Assembly (NCBI GenBank): GCA_963678705.1
Contig: OY783204.1
Span: 25,678,759 to 25,742,758, forward strand
Direction of reading: 5' to 3'
Length of the DNA: 64,000 bases
Origin: Panorpa germanica
Lineage: Eukaryota; Arthropoda; Insecta; Mecoptera; Panorpidae
A program made the position numbers and the translations under genes. Shown here piece by piece: positions 1 to 11,234 of this stretch. Every line of letters begins with the position of its first letter. The first letter of the stretch is position 1. The notes under the pieces were generated by a model. That model saw only the letters and a list, made by a program, of their open reading frames with translations. It searched no databases and was not told the origin of the DNA.

Positions 1-81
1 TCAAATTTAATCAAATAATATTTGTAATTAAAGAATAAACAGAGATTTTACTGGGAATATGTATTTGATAAATTTGTTTAA

Positions 82-201
82 ATGTCGCGTCGAGCAAATA
101 AAGAACAAAACCAAATGCAATATATATTAGTTAGAATAAGCTGGACCAAGTTCTGTCTCCCATCTCCCGTGTCTCCGATCATCACTTATTCACCGACTTA
201 G
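82..201 (+). other. Short open segment of unknown origin (39 codons)
   Basis: Opens with an ATG after TTTGTTTAA and reads MSRRANKEQNQMQY before a stop at 199-201. It is antisense to the tango intron. It is one of three neighbouring segments with more balanced codon content than the surroundings. I recognise no family, and it may be chance or a gene relic. Confidence 0.2.
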
Positions 202-287
202 AGGTGGACTATTTAGATGGTGAATTATTGATGTTACCAATAGAAAAAAGGGAACTTTTATCTTTGGATGTTCTGTATTCTCCATAA
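135..287 (+). other. Coding-like open segment, unknown
   Basis: Fifty codons between stops, rich in acidic and leucine residues: LSPISRVSDHHLF, then TDLEVDYLDGELL, then PIEKRELLSL. This composition is unlike the Lys/Asn/Ile/Tyr-rich noise usual in this AT-rich DNA. There is no start codon before residue 33 and no good splice sites at its ends. It overlaps the segment at 82-201 in another frame. I do not recognise the protein. Confidence 0.25.
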
Positions 288-570
288 AGTATAATAAAAA
301 TATATACAAAGTGTAGAATAAGAAATATACTGAAAAGATCAATTCATTCTTGTGTCACTAGTAAGAAGAAAATTTATGTAAACATATAGGAGTAATAAAA
401 TAAATATCTAAATGAAAAATATAAAATTATTTTATTATGTAATTTGAATTTGAAATAAGTATACTATACATCAACTTTTTGAATAACTCCAGATGCTGGT
501 TATTTACAAAGAATTATTTTCAAATAAACTAAAAAATAAAATTAAACTTTAATTAATTAAAATTAATTAA

Positions 571-741
571 CCTTTTAATGTATCACCGACGACTCCTTCA
601 ATGTTGCCTAACAAATTTTATGATTATGACACAACAAAATTAAATTTTGATAACGGCGAAAAAGTAACCAGACGTCGTCATAAGAACAGATCGAAAATTA
701 TAGGACTTAGCATCGGAAGTAGAACGATGTTAAATAAATAA
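571..741 (+). other. Coding-like open segment, unknown
   Basis: Fifty-six codons ending in a stop, reading NVSPTTPSMLPNKF, then NFDNGEKVTRRRHK and IIGLSIGSRTMLNK. The basic patch and Ser/Thr-Pro run look protein-like. A Met is available at codon 10 (TPSMLP). No acceptor or promoter is evident. It could be a relic of a gene or transposon, or an unusual chance frame. Confidence 0.25.
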
Positions 742-1405
742 AATTAAATTTGAAAATAAAATAATAATTATGTAAAGAGTATGCAAAAATTGCGTAATTC
801 TATGTCTTAATTAAATAAAATAAATAAATAAATTATACAGCTAAATGAATCCACGCGTAGCACGAGTGCATAAATTTTTATAGCAAACATTAAGATGTGT
901 TAAAACTCCAACGGGTACTTAAGTGCGTAATTAACGGTTAACTGCTTATTTATCATAATTAATTTATGCTTCTGTATATCATTAATTTAATAATGAAAAT
1001 ATGAAAAAATAAAAGCTGAAGAAAATATTATTATAAGCATTTTCTGTATGTAGGTCTTTGTGAAAGGTCAACATTTTTATTGGAAAAAACTGTATAGATC
1101 TTTGTCAATATAAAAATTTGGGTTATACGAGTAAAGATTGTACTAAAAACAAATATTATGTGTTAAATGTTTTTATTAAAATGAAAAATGTAGCTTTTTA
1201 CGAACATTTTGAGCTTATTAGAGCTCCAATAATAAACTACTATTCATTTTGCAACTATTTTTTAAGACCGCCTGAAAATATACTTTATGTTTTGTTTTTA
1301 CTAAATATAATAATTATTCTCCACAGATTTAACCAATAAATATGTAAAATATTACTTTTTGTTGTTTGAAAATCCGCATCTACATCAAACACAAAATATG
1401 GCTGT

Positions 1406-1612
1406 TATAGTTAAAGTTACGAGAGTTCGATAGTGATTCACGCTTAAAAGAGGTTACTAGAGTCGCATATATCTACTATATATAATGGAGAATTTTATCT
1501 TATTCGTTCCTATATACACTAAAGTAACATTCATCAAACATTGATTTGGAATTATACGACGCAACCTGTTTTAAGCATGAGTCTTCCTCGAACTCTCATA
1601 ATTTGAACTATA
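1406..1612. mobile_element. Small TIR element, family A (TATAGTTCAAATTACGAGAG ends)
   Basis: Diverged full-length copy, about 207 bp. The left end TATAGTTAAAGTTACGAGAG is matched in inverted form by the right end CTCTCATAATTTGAACTATA. Family members here share termini, a GGTGACTCATGCTTAA-type subterminal block and TA-rich flanks, as expected of a non-autonomous TA-targeting DNA transposon. It has no coding capacity. Confidence 0.8.
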
Positions 1613-2049
1613 GCTTACATTTACATAATATTTTACATAAACAAACATAGTAATATTTAAAAAAGACTTAAAGATTGAATAATCTCAAAAAACGTCATCT
1701 TATGATGATTGAAATTTTATGATTATATTCATTTGGAAAAAAAGAAAATAAAAATTAATTAATAGTTTAAACAACGGGTGACTTTTGTTAAGTTAAATAC
1801 TCTTTAAATACCGGGCTACTTATATTTTAATGTCTCAGTGTGATTATAATTCAGTTCTAAATTCGACATTTTACCTATGGCAATAAATTCATAAGCAATT
1901 CATTTATCATCACTCTTGGTTGCATCTCGGATCCCGGACTGTTGTAATTCATAATAGATTTCGTTCTATTCACTGCAAAATTGTATATTTTTCAATCAAA
2001 CTATCAGAGTCCATTCTATCTAGTGTAAATTTAAGAAAGATTGGTTTGG

Positions 2050-2375
2050 AGTCGCTTTGCTTGATGGGGGAAATCAAATATTTAATTTATATAATGTTCC
2101 AAGTGTATATTTATATTCTTATGTTCTAATATGTTTGGTACTGAATTTTGTATGGTATCTCGAAAACGGCTCCTTCAATGTTTTTGAAAATTTCCTATTT
2201 CGTAGAGAAAAAAATTCTAAGACTATTGGCGTCCCCGGATTTTTCCCTGAATTTCATGGAAATCCGTAATTTTGGAAAAACTGGAAAAAAAGTGAGCCCT
2301 TTTTTGCTGTATTACTTTTAATTCGTAAAAGATAGAAAGTTGAAATTTTGCATGTATATTAAGGTATTCAATCCT
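2050..2375. repeat. Unclassified dispersed repeat, copy 1 (CTCGAAAACGGCTCC)
   Basis: Shares about 200 bp of continuous similarity with 47066-47290: CTCGAAAACGGCTCC, then TTTCCTATTTCGTAGAG, then GTGAGCCCTTTTTTGCTG, ending near AAGGTATTCAAT. Its 5' part (from about 2090 to 2157) matches 46990-47060 in reverse. The frames that look open here (1920-2269) are antisense or chance readings of the repeat. Confidence 0.7.
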
Positions 2376-2379
2376 GACT

Positions 2380-3440
2380 GTATATAGGCTAACCTTGGTA
2401 ACTTATTTACGAATCAAAAAAAAAATGCCAAATTTTGAAAGAAAGTTGGTCAAATAACGCATAAATTGAAAATATTTTTTATTTTGATAAAAAAAAATAT
2501 AATTTTTTAGTCAATTTGTATGTGTCAGTGTATTTAAAAATAGAATTAAATATGAAATGTAATTACGAATTATTTTATTGCATTCAAATCATACACGCCA
2601 AAAAGACGTCGCTTTGCGACGGGGGGAAACTCTATTTAATTTATAAAATAGAAAACATAAGGCAAAGATTAAAAATACATAAGTAAACATTAATATAACA
2701 ATATATCGAACATATTCATATTTTTCCTAAACCTAATATTATTCTCTGCCTTAGAAATGCTCGGCTCGTTTCACCCACCGCTCTATATACTTTATATTTA
2801 TTATAACTCATCTATGAATATTTATGAATGTGCAAATGATCTCTAATAGCATAGGCAGTCCCTTGCTGATGATGCCAATTGATGATTCTTTCAATTAACG
2901 CATTATATTTGATGTGTATTATATGCAAAACAATGATTACCTTTATAATTGAATGTTACACGATGACTTAAAAACGCACATAAATATACAGATGTGCGTC
3001 ACGAAGATGGAGCGTGAAATGCAACGTAGTGCGTATATGGAAATGAGATGGAAAACAGGAAAATACTCGTATCTTAACAAATATGACTATGACAAAACAT
3101 TATTTACAAATTTTGTTACAATGTTGCATCTTATTTATTATTTCTAAGCATATTTTTATCAATATTTAACACAAAAATGTACCTTATCAGTAAATTTGTT
3201 ATGACAAAAATGCACGACTTGTCGACTATGTTTTATGAAACCATATACAAAAGTTTATCATCGTTGTTAGTCGTTATCGTTAAGTCATTTGGTTATCGAA
3301 GCAATCGTTAAACGTAAAAACATATAAATATATTTTAAGATAATGTTATTTTATCAGCAACATACAGTAAATATCTGTTTAGGAAATTGTTAAAAAAATC
3401 ACCAGATTTTTGTTAATTAATAATCATAGGAATTTTATAA
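2380..3440. other. Intron stretch with no recognised element
   Basis: AT-rich. A short block at 2603-2650 (GTCGCTTTGCGACGGGGGG followed by AATTTATAAAAT) resembles 2051-2090 and may be a fragment of the same dispersed repeat. Nothing else is supportable. Confidence 0.4.
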
Positions 3441-3445
3441 CTCAC

Positions 3446-3603
3446 CCCGTAATGCTTTCATATGTGCAACAGCCATCCGCAGAATTGTGAGTTTGTCAGG
3501 TTTTCGGGCAAGAGCACTGCAGGTTGGAACCATGTCTGAGAGTTCTGTGATGTAGGCTGTCATCTTGTTGCGCCGTCGGCGCTCAATTTCGCAGTGATTC
3601 TCC
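3446..3603 (-). CDS. tgo: tango (ARNT/HIF-1beta) internal exon carrying the bHLH domain
   Basis: Seen: the minus strand reads an open exon starting [15 protein letters not shown] and ending [11 protein letters not shown], bounded by a TGTAG acceptor above 3603 and a GTGAGT donor below 3446. The first base completes an Arg codon begun in the exon at 30311-30391 and the last base opens a Gly codon, giving 1+156+1 nt. Family knowledge: this is the complete basic helix-loop-helix of ARNT/tango. The basic stretch has His, Glu and Arg residues that contact the E-box-like half site, followed by helix 1, the loop [12 protein letters not shown] and helix 2. The cycle/BMAL paralogue has a different loop and basic region, so it is excluded. 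The protein is the nuclear dimer partner for single-minded, trachealess, Sima/HIF-1alpha, spineless/AhR and similar factors. The PAS domains must lie beyond the left edge. The GC-balanced codon use contrasts sharply with the AT-rich flanks. Confidence 0.95.
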
Positions 3604-3659
3604 CTACAGTAAGTGGTGAAATACAAGCCCCGGTCATTACAAGAGATCACATTGAATGA

Positions 3660-4590
3660 TAGCTATTATTAATATTAAATGGTAATATTTATTATCAGTT
3701 ATGGCCAAAAACAATCAAACTAAAATGCAAAATTTAATATCAAAATTAAAATTAAAAAAAAATAAGAAACAAGCATAAAAATTATTTCACAATTTTCGCA
3801 TATAATTTGTTCTTTGATTTAGAAGATTCCTTCTTCCTTTAGAGCGTTGGAAATTTCAAGGTAAAATGCACTAACAAGACAAATGGAAGAATTCGGTAGA
3901 GATAGAATAAGAAGAAGAAAGACAACGCTAATATATTGTCTAAAAGCAGTTGTTTCGATAAAATATCCTATTCTCAGATTGTTTTTTCTTTCATAAAATG
4001 TATAGAATAAAATTGATAGTTTAACTGAGTATACAATTAAAACAATGGATTTCAATATTTCTTAATCAGCTTAATTTAGCACGCAACAGCTATCTTAGAT
4101 AGCTTCAATCAGGCTTCCAAATCTTCAGCTTCCTGGTATAAATGAACGAGTAGATGTTCAGCTATAGATTATGAACTTAATGAACATTCGAAATTTTAAA
4201 ACGTGTTCTATATGTGGTATTATGACTATGTTTTAATTCAGTTTTCTAATGATTAAAAAACGAAAAAAACTTATCTAGCTAACCGAAGATATTACATTTA
4301 AGACAGTAAGTGCTAGGACATGCAGGGGCAGCCTTAGCCATTTTTGCCACGCATTTGTTCTTTGTATAATTTATGTAAATTGTAAGTAAGAATTTTTGAT
4401 GATAATTGATGAGAAATAAAATTTTATATTGGAAGTTTTATAAAAGTTAACAAGCACAAATACGATAAATATTAATGATGATAAACTAAGGTAAATGAAT
4501 GCCTTAAAAGATATACGCAGTGATTCTAGTGGGATTTCTAAAGAGCGAGACGCGAGATTCAAATACATATATAGTAATGAATTTTTATAT
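3660..4590. other. Intron stretch, nothing recognised
   Basis: AT-rich sequence upstream of the bHLH exon on the minus strand. The short open frames on either strand are Lys/Ile/Phe-rich and unsupported. Confidence 0.4.
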
Positions 4591-4594
4591 TCAG

Positions 4595-5215
4595 GTTGTT
4601 ACGCGAGAATTCGAGGCCCCGGGTGGTTGTCCTGCTTGCCACCCCTTAAGGCCGCCTCTGAGAACCTGTATATTAACGATACAGATTTAGTCCGAGATGC
4701 ATAAGGACCCAGTCAGCCGTTGTCACGTTTTGTGTTACTAGGGCTTACCCGACAGGGTTCTAATAAGGTACTAATAAAGGCTTATCTAACTATAGAAATA
4801 TCATGTATGGCGCTAATCGGTTAATTCTGATATTAACCTGACTACGGTTTATAGTCAGGTACTAACAACATTTACCCAACTAAAACGTGGGACATGCCTG
4901 ACGAGAACCTCATCAGGGCCTTACCACATCTACTTCCAATACACCACTGTGTTCCTTATCTTATATATCTTAACAATAAGAAACTAAAAACTAGTTTACT
5001 CGTATAAATTAGTTTTAAAGACAGATTCCGACTAAAACAGACAATTTTATCCTTTATCTCTGTTGGCCTAGAGATAAACTAGTACCTGGGTGACTCTTAC
5101 ACCCTTCACCTTACACCCCTTCACCTTACACCCACTAGATGGTCCACTATGTCATGTTTGATGTGTAAATGTTACGGTCAAGTAATAAAGTTCGCGAGCT
5201 TCGCGTTATTTTAAG
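4595..5215. repeat. GC-richer block, possible transposon tail
   Basis: Base composition changes abruptly at about 4595 (GTTACGCGAGAATTCGAGG) and returns to AT-rich after GTTCGCGAGCTTCGCG at about 5188-5205. Contains CTGACTACGG/TAGTCAGG self-complementary words and a tandem CCTTCACCTTACACC at 5100-5135. The stepwise composition suggests an inserted element. No terminal repeats or reading frame could be assigned. Confidence 0.3.
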
Positions 5216-5274
5216 TGCAATTTTATGACTATGGTTTGTACCTCATGTATATCGATTTACTTCTGTCACTATGC

Positions 5275-5275
<1 letters not shown>

Positions 5276-5353
<78 letters not shown>
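5276..5353. repeat. (TA)n microsatellite
   Basis: About 78 bp of pure TA dinucleotides followed by a T tract. It generates Tyr-Ile repeat frames on both strands, which are not genes. Confidence 0.97.
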
Positions 5354-5359
<6 letters not shown>

Positions 5360-5361
<2 letters not shown>

Positions 5362-7370
5362 TTTAATCCCAAATATAACTGAAACAGTTTTCCTCTTAAG
5401 ACTAAAATATAAAATCTTGGATTTATGAAACTTTATTTTGTTTAAATTATAGGTCATAAAGTTATCAATAATTAAATGTTAATAAAGATTTTTTTAATAA
5501 TAAAAGATAATTAATAATTTTATAGCTTTTAATATCATAAAATATTATTCTCGTTGGCGGTAAATATAAATTTAATAAAAAGAAAAATATAATAAATAAT
5601 TTGAAAATAATTTTAAAAGAATTTGTGTATAAAAAATAAAAAGCGGTGATGCATGATATACGAATTATTATCCATTACCCATTACCAGAGATGATTGGTC
5701 CACTGAACGGATGCTGTAGCCATGTAAAACTCGTATCAATGATAACCATATAACGGGGCAGGTATTACATTTTATATGCGGAGTATATAATGCATCTGCA
5801 TTAAATTTTATAGGAAGAAGTAAACTTGAAATATAGAAATGAATAACATTTCGAATAAAAAAAAGTTACTTTAAGGTCGTTTACTAGAGGCAATCGTAGG
5901 CAAAAGTATAGATAGATATTAAGTAAAAAAAAAATTTAACTAAAGAACTATCTTAAGAAGGTTTCAAACAGCCCCGATTTCTTTTTACTGTTGTAATTAC
6001 AGCTCTTAAATATTCTAAAATTCGTATTATTCCGTAACAAATCGATCGTAATTCTATTCGACCCTCTATAATCACTATAAAACTAAGACCTATTACTCCT
6101 TCTCTCTCCACTGTAATGCAGAGTAATCGGAGTTACTTGAACTCCAGTCTCCATGAAACGTGAATTGATGGTCGGTCATTTAGCTCTCTGACTTACCGAC
6201 CTGCCCTCTGGCTATTGGAATCAGAAACGATACTACCTACTACTATATACCGTAAAGTAACATACTACAAAGGAATACAACCCTTTAGGGATTATAACAT
6301 GTACGTAGAATCACTGTAATGATTTTCACCTTGTTTAGAATTTTGCATACAAGATTTTTCTTATTTTTGAAACTTAAGAACAACAAAATTTATATCATTT
6401 AATGTTTGTTTCTTTGTAAACTAGTGTATCATTTTATATATTAACGCAAATTGAACAAACTCAGATATCTCGAAAACTGTGACATTATTGATACCCAACA
6501 ACTTTTCTGATAAACTGAAACGTAAATGAATGTGTAATATAAGAAACAATCTTGATCAAATAGTTTTATTGATTTCAGAAAAGATAAATTTGATAAACAA
6601 ATCCATATTAAAATAAAGAACTAGATCTTTAGGAAGCCTTATTTTAAATTTTTGTTTAATTTTAAAAAATGAATCTATAGAACAAATAGAAATATTATGA
6701 AGTTTTTTTAAGTGTGTACGTAATGTACCATTATATTAACATACTAATTTCTTGTAGTCCAGTATTTAAGAATTTGATCTCGGAATAATTATTCTTCTGG
6801 GTTATTTTGTATTTTGTGTTTCTTGTTCCTTCTTCCGTTCTAAATAAATATATGAAAGTTCCCACCGATATATTGTTAGCATAATAGTATAAGACTCTTT
6901 AGCCCTGTAGAAAGTTACGCGAACAACTTATCGGCAGGGAATTTTATGTGTATAGTTAGAACGTTGAAAAGAACAAGATATGAAACATAAATCATACAAA
7001 AAAATTAGTCCGAGGTGTATTTTCATCTAACTCTACTGGACTATTATGCAAGTGTTAAACTTGATTCTATTAAAAACCTAAAATACATGTAACTGTGTTT
7101 ACCGGGCTATGATATATTGTGTAAAACAAATGCAATTAATATAGTGAACAACAATATTTAATATCCATAACGCACAACATAGCGCTGTATATATTAACAC
7201 ACTGCAAATGCACTAAATTAGTAAATGATAGTTTGCTGCTGGCACACCGCACACGCTATCGTTAATTGTATTTTAAAACAGGGAAATTGCACAATTAATT
7301 ATATAACTAATTATAAAAACGAATGGAAATTAAATAAATATAATATAATGTATTTACATACGTATTTACT
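5360..7370. other. Intron stretch with no recognised element
   Basis: AT-rich. A slightly GC-richer patch lies at 6050-6240 (around CGACCCTCTATAATCAC and GACTTACCGACCTGCCC). It has no open frame or terminal repeat that I can support. Confidence 0.4.
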
Positions 7371-7372
7371 GA

Positions 7373-7430
7373 TATAGTTCCAATTATGAGAATTCGGCGG
7401 TGACTTATGCTTAACAGAGGTTATAAAAAA
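7373..7430. mobile_element. Family A element, left-end fragment
   Basis: TATAGTTCCAATTATGAGAA followed by TTCGGCGGTGACTTATGCT and AGAGGTTATA, matching the family A terminus. The rest of the element is missing or unrecognisable. The Lys-rich open frame that follows (7485-7697) is A-rich noise. Confidence 0.6.
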
Positions 7431-7804
7431 TGATGATTTGTATAAGACGCATATGAGTCTGGGTATCACATCAAGTTTTATATTATGATGCTTGTGAAAA
7501 AGGAAAAACAATCTCAATTAACTAATTATTTGACGTCAAAGGCAGAGCTTAAACAAGCGGGAAAATTAAAAAAAAAATTTCATAAAAAAAAAGAGTTCAT
7601 AAGCCCAACTACCTTAAGCATGAAATATAACCAAGAAGAAAAAAAAAAATTTAACAGGTATGTCAGAAATATACAAAAAAGAAAAAAACAAATTTAAAAA
7701 AAAGAGAGAACATTTCTAGTTACCAAAGAAGACAATAATATAATAATACTCAGGCATATATAAAAACATATCCAATGAAGCAAAGAAAATGAGTGTTAAC
7801 ATGA

Positions 7805-7830
7805 ATCTCTGTTTATGTGTGTGTGTGTGT
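7805..7830. repeat. (TG)n microsatellite
   Basis: Short run of TG dinucleotides followed by a CT-rich patch. Confidence 0.9.
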
Positions 7831-8075
7831 CTCTTTCTTTTGCAACACCAACCGTAAAATGAGGAGGTACCACATCTAATCATCTGTACGCATCCAGAAT
7901 CAACCGTCTTCGTGGACTATTGAATGTACCAATCCAAGAAGAAGAAGAACAAGTGTAAGAACAACATTATATTGGAACAATTGAACAAGTTATTCTTTTA
8001 TATTATGAAGTGTAGTGATGTTAAAAATGTTTATAAAATTGGTTGTACAGTTACAGGCATAAATCAAGGTACGAA

Positions 8076-8350
8076 TATACATGCTATTTAAGTAGCATGC
8101 TTCGGATTATGAAAATAGCAAAGTTAAGAATAGCATACTTATAAGAAGTTTCCAACTGATTTGATTTCACATGCTATTTAAAAGACATATAAATTATCAA
8201 TACCCATGCTACTAGATAGCATAAAGCATGCCATTCGTCATGCTAATGCATGCTAATACGTCATGCCAGCAAATAGCATGCCAAATATAAATAAATATTT
8301 TAAAAATAGCATACGATATTAATGCATATATGAACTGTTTAAATAGCATG
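8076..8350. repeat. Cluster of ATGCTA / TAGCAT words
   Basis: By my count about eleven copies of ATGCTA or its complement TAGCAT fall in about 275 bp, many extended as AAATAGCATG or CATGCTATTTAA, in both orientations and with irregular spacing. The pattern is not a simple tandem repeat. It could be a decayed element end with short inverted repeats or a binding-site cluster. Confidence 0.6.
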
Positions 8351-8647
8351 TGTATTTGTATCTTAGTAAGCATTGCAAGTATGTGTTGTAGTGTTAAATA
8401 AGCCTTATATGTAATTAAGAGTTATATAACAAAAGTTTCAGCACAATGTTTTGGGACCAGTTTTACTATTTTTTTAAAAACAAATCTAATGTTTTGCGGA
8501 TTATAAATTCTTATTAAGGGCTTTTAAAATAGCTATAAAATAATAAAATTACAAAATTTTAGACTGCTAGATATTTCTTAAGTATATATAAGGCAACACC
8601 TATATTTTTCGAGTTTATATCTTTATTAAAAATAAAATTAGTTAGTA

Positions 8648-9066
8648 AAGTATCATTCCCACTCACTGCTTTAATTTAATTTAAATTGTTTAGCATATGG
8701 CAATACGCTTAGTCCTTTTAATTTTTAAGTTTTCTTAGTTTTTTTAGAACTATGAACTATATTATATTATAACCTCCAACTGTGACAATCTTTCAAAATG
8801 CAGTAGGATTTACTTTTAAAAGAAGTTTAATGTCAGTTTTTTGAAAAATATAGAAGTGATAACAATTTCTATTACTAATTGTTATTAAAAAGAGCAATTT
8901 TAATTATTTCACCTTCAATTTTGTCCAATTGTCAAAATTTATATTACTAAGGACACATGCACCAACTAAATTAACTAAACTCAAATTAAAACACGAATGT
9001 GACTAGGAATGTGATTAGATAAAAACAGTAAATCAAATTTCAAAACAATGAGTGGGAATAAAGCTT
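8648..9066. mobile_element. TIR element, family B (ATTCCCACTCA ends), copy 1
   Basis: Left end AAGTATCATTCCCACTCA, right end TGAGTGGGAATAAAGCTT. The interior matches 17723-18175 in reverse orientation, including CTGCATTTTGA/TCAAAATGCAG and AATTGTTATTAAAAA. Non-autonomous, about 420 bp, superfamily not determined. Confidence 0.8.
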
Positions 9067-9653
9067 AAGACTAACTTTAAAAATAATTTTGAGTTAAATG
9101 AATACATCATATACACGTTGATCTGCGTCGGGGCGAAGCGCTAGCGATAAGATAATTGACTTGACTACCTCTTATATGTATATATATATAACAAAAGAAA
9201 AAAGAAGAAAAACACAAAATTAAAATAAACTGGTATTTTCATCCCATTAAAAAATAGACAACGTGGCAAATATCTATAAAATTTATTTTTTCGATATATA
9301 AAAAATAATTGATTTAAAAACACATGTATACATATATCATTTTTACATATCGAGCCCACTATATACCAGCATTATATGGAATGCTTCAGTCCCCTGAGTT
9401 CTTTTGAAGCGATGTACATATTATAAAATAAAGCGGAACCGTATCGAATGAAGAAATAACAAGGCTTCTTATTTCAGCTATGGATGAATCTTTTTTCTTA
9501 TACTACGGTGACTTAAAAATGGAGAAGAACAGACGAATGGCATATCGATTTAAATAATATGACTTGTTAGGTAGCTCATGAAGAGGTAACATGAGAATGA
9601 AATTTACTTTTTAGACTAAATAGATAAACTTACTAATTATTTTTCGCATTAAG

Positions 9654-10407
9654 GAGGTACAGGACGTACCGTCAATGTAAAAAGTTTATCTCTCGGTAAT
9701 ACGAAATCCAAAATACGAAGTACCTGAGGGACGAGCAAATATTGGGACTGTACCTTTGAAAATGAATTTTTCAATTCCCTATTAAACTGCTTTTTGCTTG
9801 TTAAAATGATTTTTTTATGCATATAATAGTTTAATAAATTAAAAATTATCTATAATTAATATTAAATTTATATTAATTCAATTTAAATTCAAATTAAATA
9901 TTATGAAAAAGGAATAATAAATTTGGCAACGTTGTAAATTTACGTGTGTTGACGCATGCGTGATTTGGTTCTCTGACAAATAAATTGTTATATTTTATAA
10001 AATATTTATTCCGATTTTGAATTTCCCGCTCAAATTGGGATTTGCAACGTTGCCGGCTTATAACCTACACTTACTGTTTCTTACTGGTTTTATTTAAATA
10101 TTTTCGTATATATGTATCCTTTTGATAATTTTCTTTTTGCAATAGTTATAGAAAAGATTCTTTTTTATACACCTAGTTTTTGAAAGCCGTGTAACCATTT
10201 TTGAATAGTTAAAAGTTATATTTTGTGGTGAAATTGAGCTAAAAATTATGATTTGTATGGAAAATGACTATTTTTAATCATGTAGAAAAAGAAAACTATG
10301 AACCCTAAGTCTCTAAAATTTTGAGACAGCATGTATTTTAACTATTTGTATTCGACCATTCAAATATCACGACGTTTTCATCATTTACGTTAACCTCCTA
10401 TACCTCC
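9654..10407. mobile_element. TTAA-flanked TIR element (GGAGGTA[C/T]AGGA ends)
   Basis: TTAA at 9650-9653 and again at 10408-10411 flank inverted ends GGAGGTACAGGACG and CCTATACCTCC. TTAA target duplication is the hallmark of piggyBac-type transposition, so this is inferred to be a 754-bp non-autonomous relative. It contains the smaller GGCAACGTTG element at 9922-10054. Confidence 0.6.
9922..10054. mobile_element. Short element with GGCAACGTTG inverted ends, copy 1
   Basis: TTTGGCAACGTTG at the left and CAACGTTGCC at the right. The interior contains GACGCATGCGTGATTTGG. A similar pair of ends bounds 13172-13273. It lies inside the TTAA-flanked element. Confidence 0.45.
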
Positions 10408-10411
10408 TTAA

Positions 10412-11230
10412 CATCGAAGCAGTGCATTTGCTTGACACTTTTGGATTAGAGTGAAGATGCATCAACTGTAAAAGTTATTAGCACTTAAAAAGCATATATA
10501 CATTTACAATACATAATTCGTAATTCATAATTTACAACTTATAAATATATTTGAAATAAAGAAATTAAATTTGTTTTGTTTATAAACAGGCTGAAGATTT
10601 AAAACATTCCGCAAAGAAATGTATTTGTGGTACATTCTTATAACTGAAGACAATTTATACTAAGAAATAAATTCAACAATATCATTTTTAAAAGTCATGC
10701 TTTTTCGATATTAATATCATTATATTTTTATTATTATTTTTTTAATAATGTCGAATAACTTTCTTAATTTCTGTTATGTCTTTTTAAAAATGAATTCTCA
10801 ATCTCTTTAAAAGTTAAATTGTTAGCTTTAAGATTTGTGGCCGCTCACAGCAAGAGATGCTTTGAAGTAAGAGAGCTCACAGTTATCTCACAGCTGGCTC
10901 ACCGCGACTGTGATACATCATGTCGCGAACTTAACTCGACCGTCGTCTTCTTGATATACTTCAGTACGTATACAAAAAAGGGGACCCTTTAAAGAAACTT
11001 AAGACTAAAGAGAATATAAAAAAAACCGATTAGGGGGATTAAGGGGTGCAGTGTAAAAAGGTACAGGTCAAAAGAAATGTGTCTTTAAATGACCCGAGAA
11101 TTAAAAAGGTCAATGCAAGTTACTGTCTCATTGGAATTTTGTGTCATTAAAAACAGTGCTTATATAAATTTGATGTTAAAAGATGTGGGCCCATTTGCGG
11201 CTTTGTTTCTACGACTGGTGTTCTAAAAAA
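10412..11230. other. Intron stretch with a GC-richer patch
   Basis: AT-rich except 10838-10950, which includes GCTCACAGCAAGAG, CTCACAGCTGGCTCACC and GTCGCGAACTTAACTCG. This patch has a CAGCTG E-box but no open frame of note. It might be a regulatory island or a repeat end; there is no direct evidence for either. Confidence 0.3.
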
Positions 11231-11234
11231 GATT

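Larger units (their letters stand above)
1..3445 (-). other. tgo: 5' part of the tango intron downstream of the bHLH exon
   Basis: Begins with the GTGAGT donor at 3445 and runs leftward off the window. The next expected exon would start with the rest of the Gly codon and then the ARNT sequence NTSTDG; it is not in the window. Apart from the open segments at 82-741, the element at 1406-1612 and the repeat at 2050-2375, I see only AT-rich sequence. Confidence 0.85.

Noticed and set aside
3446-3603. cycle/BMAL1 as the identity of the bHLH exon
   Set aside because: BMAL-type bHLH has a different basic region and loop; [15 protein letters not shown] with [12 protein letters not shown] is ARNT/tango.
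5225-5457. Open frames on both strands with Tyr-Ile repeats
   Set aside because: They are translations of the (TA)n microsatellite.
7485-7697. Lys-rich 70-codon frame
   Set aside because: Produced by A-rich sequence; no domain, no codon structure, and it starts in a worn element end.
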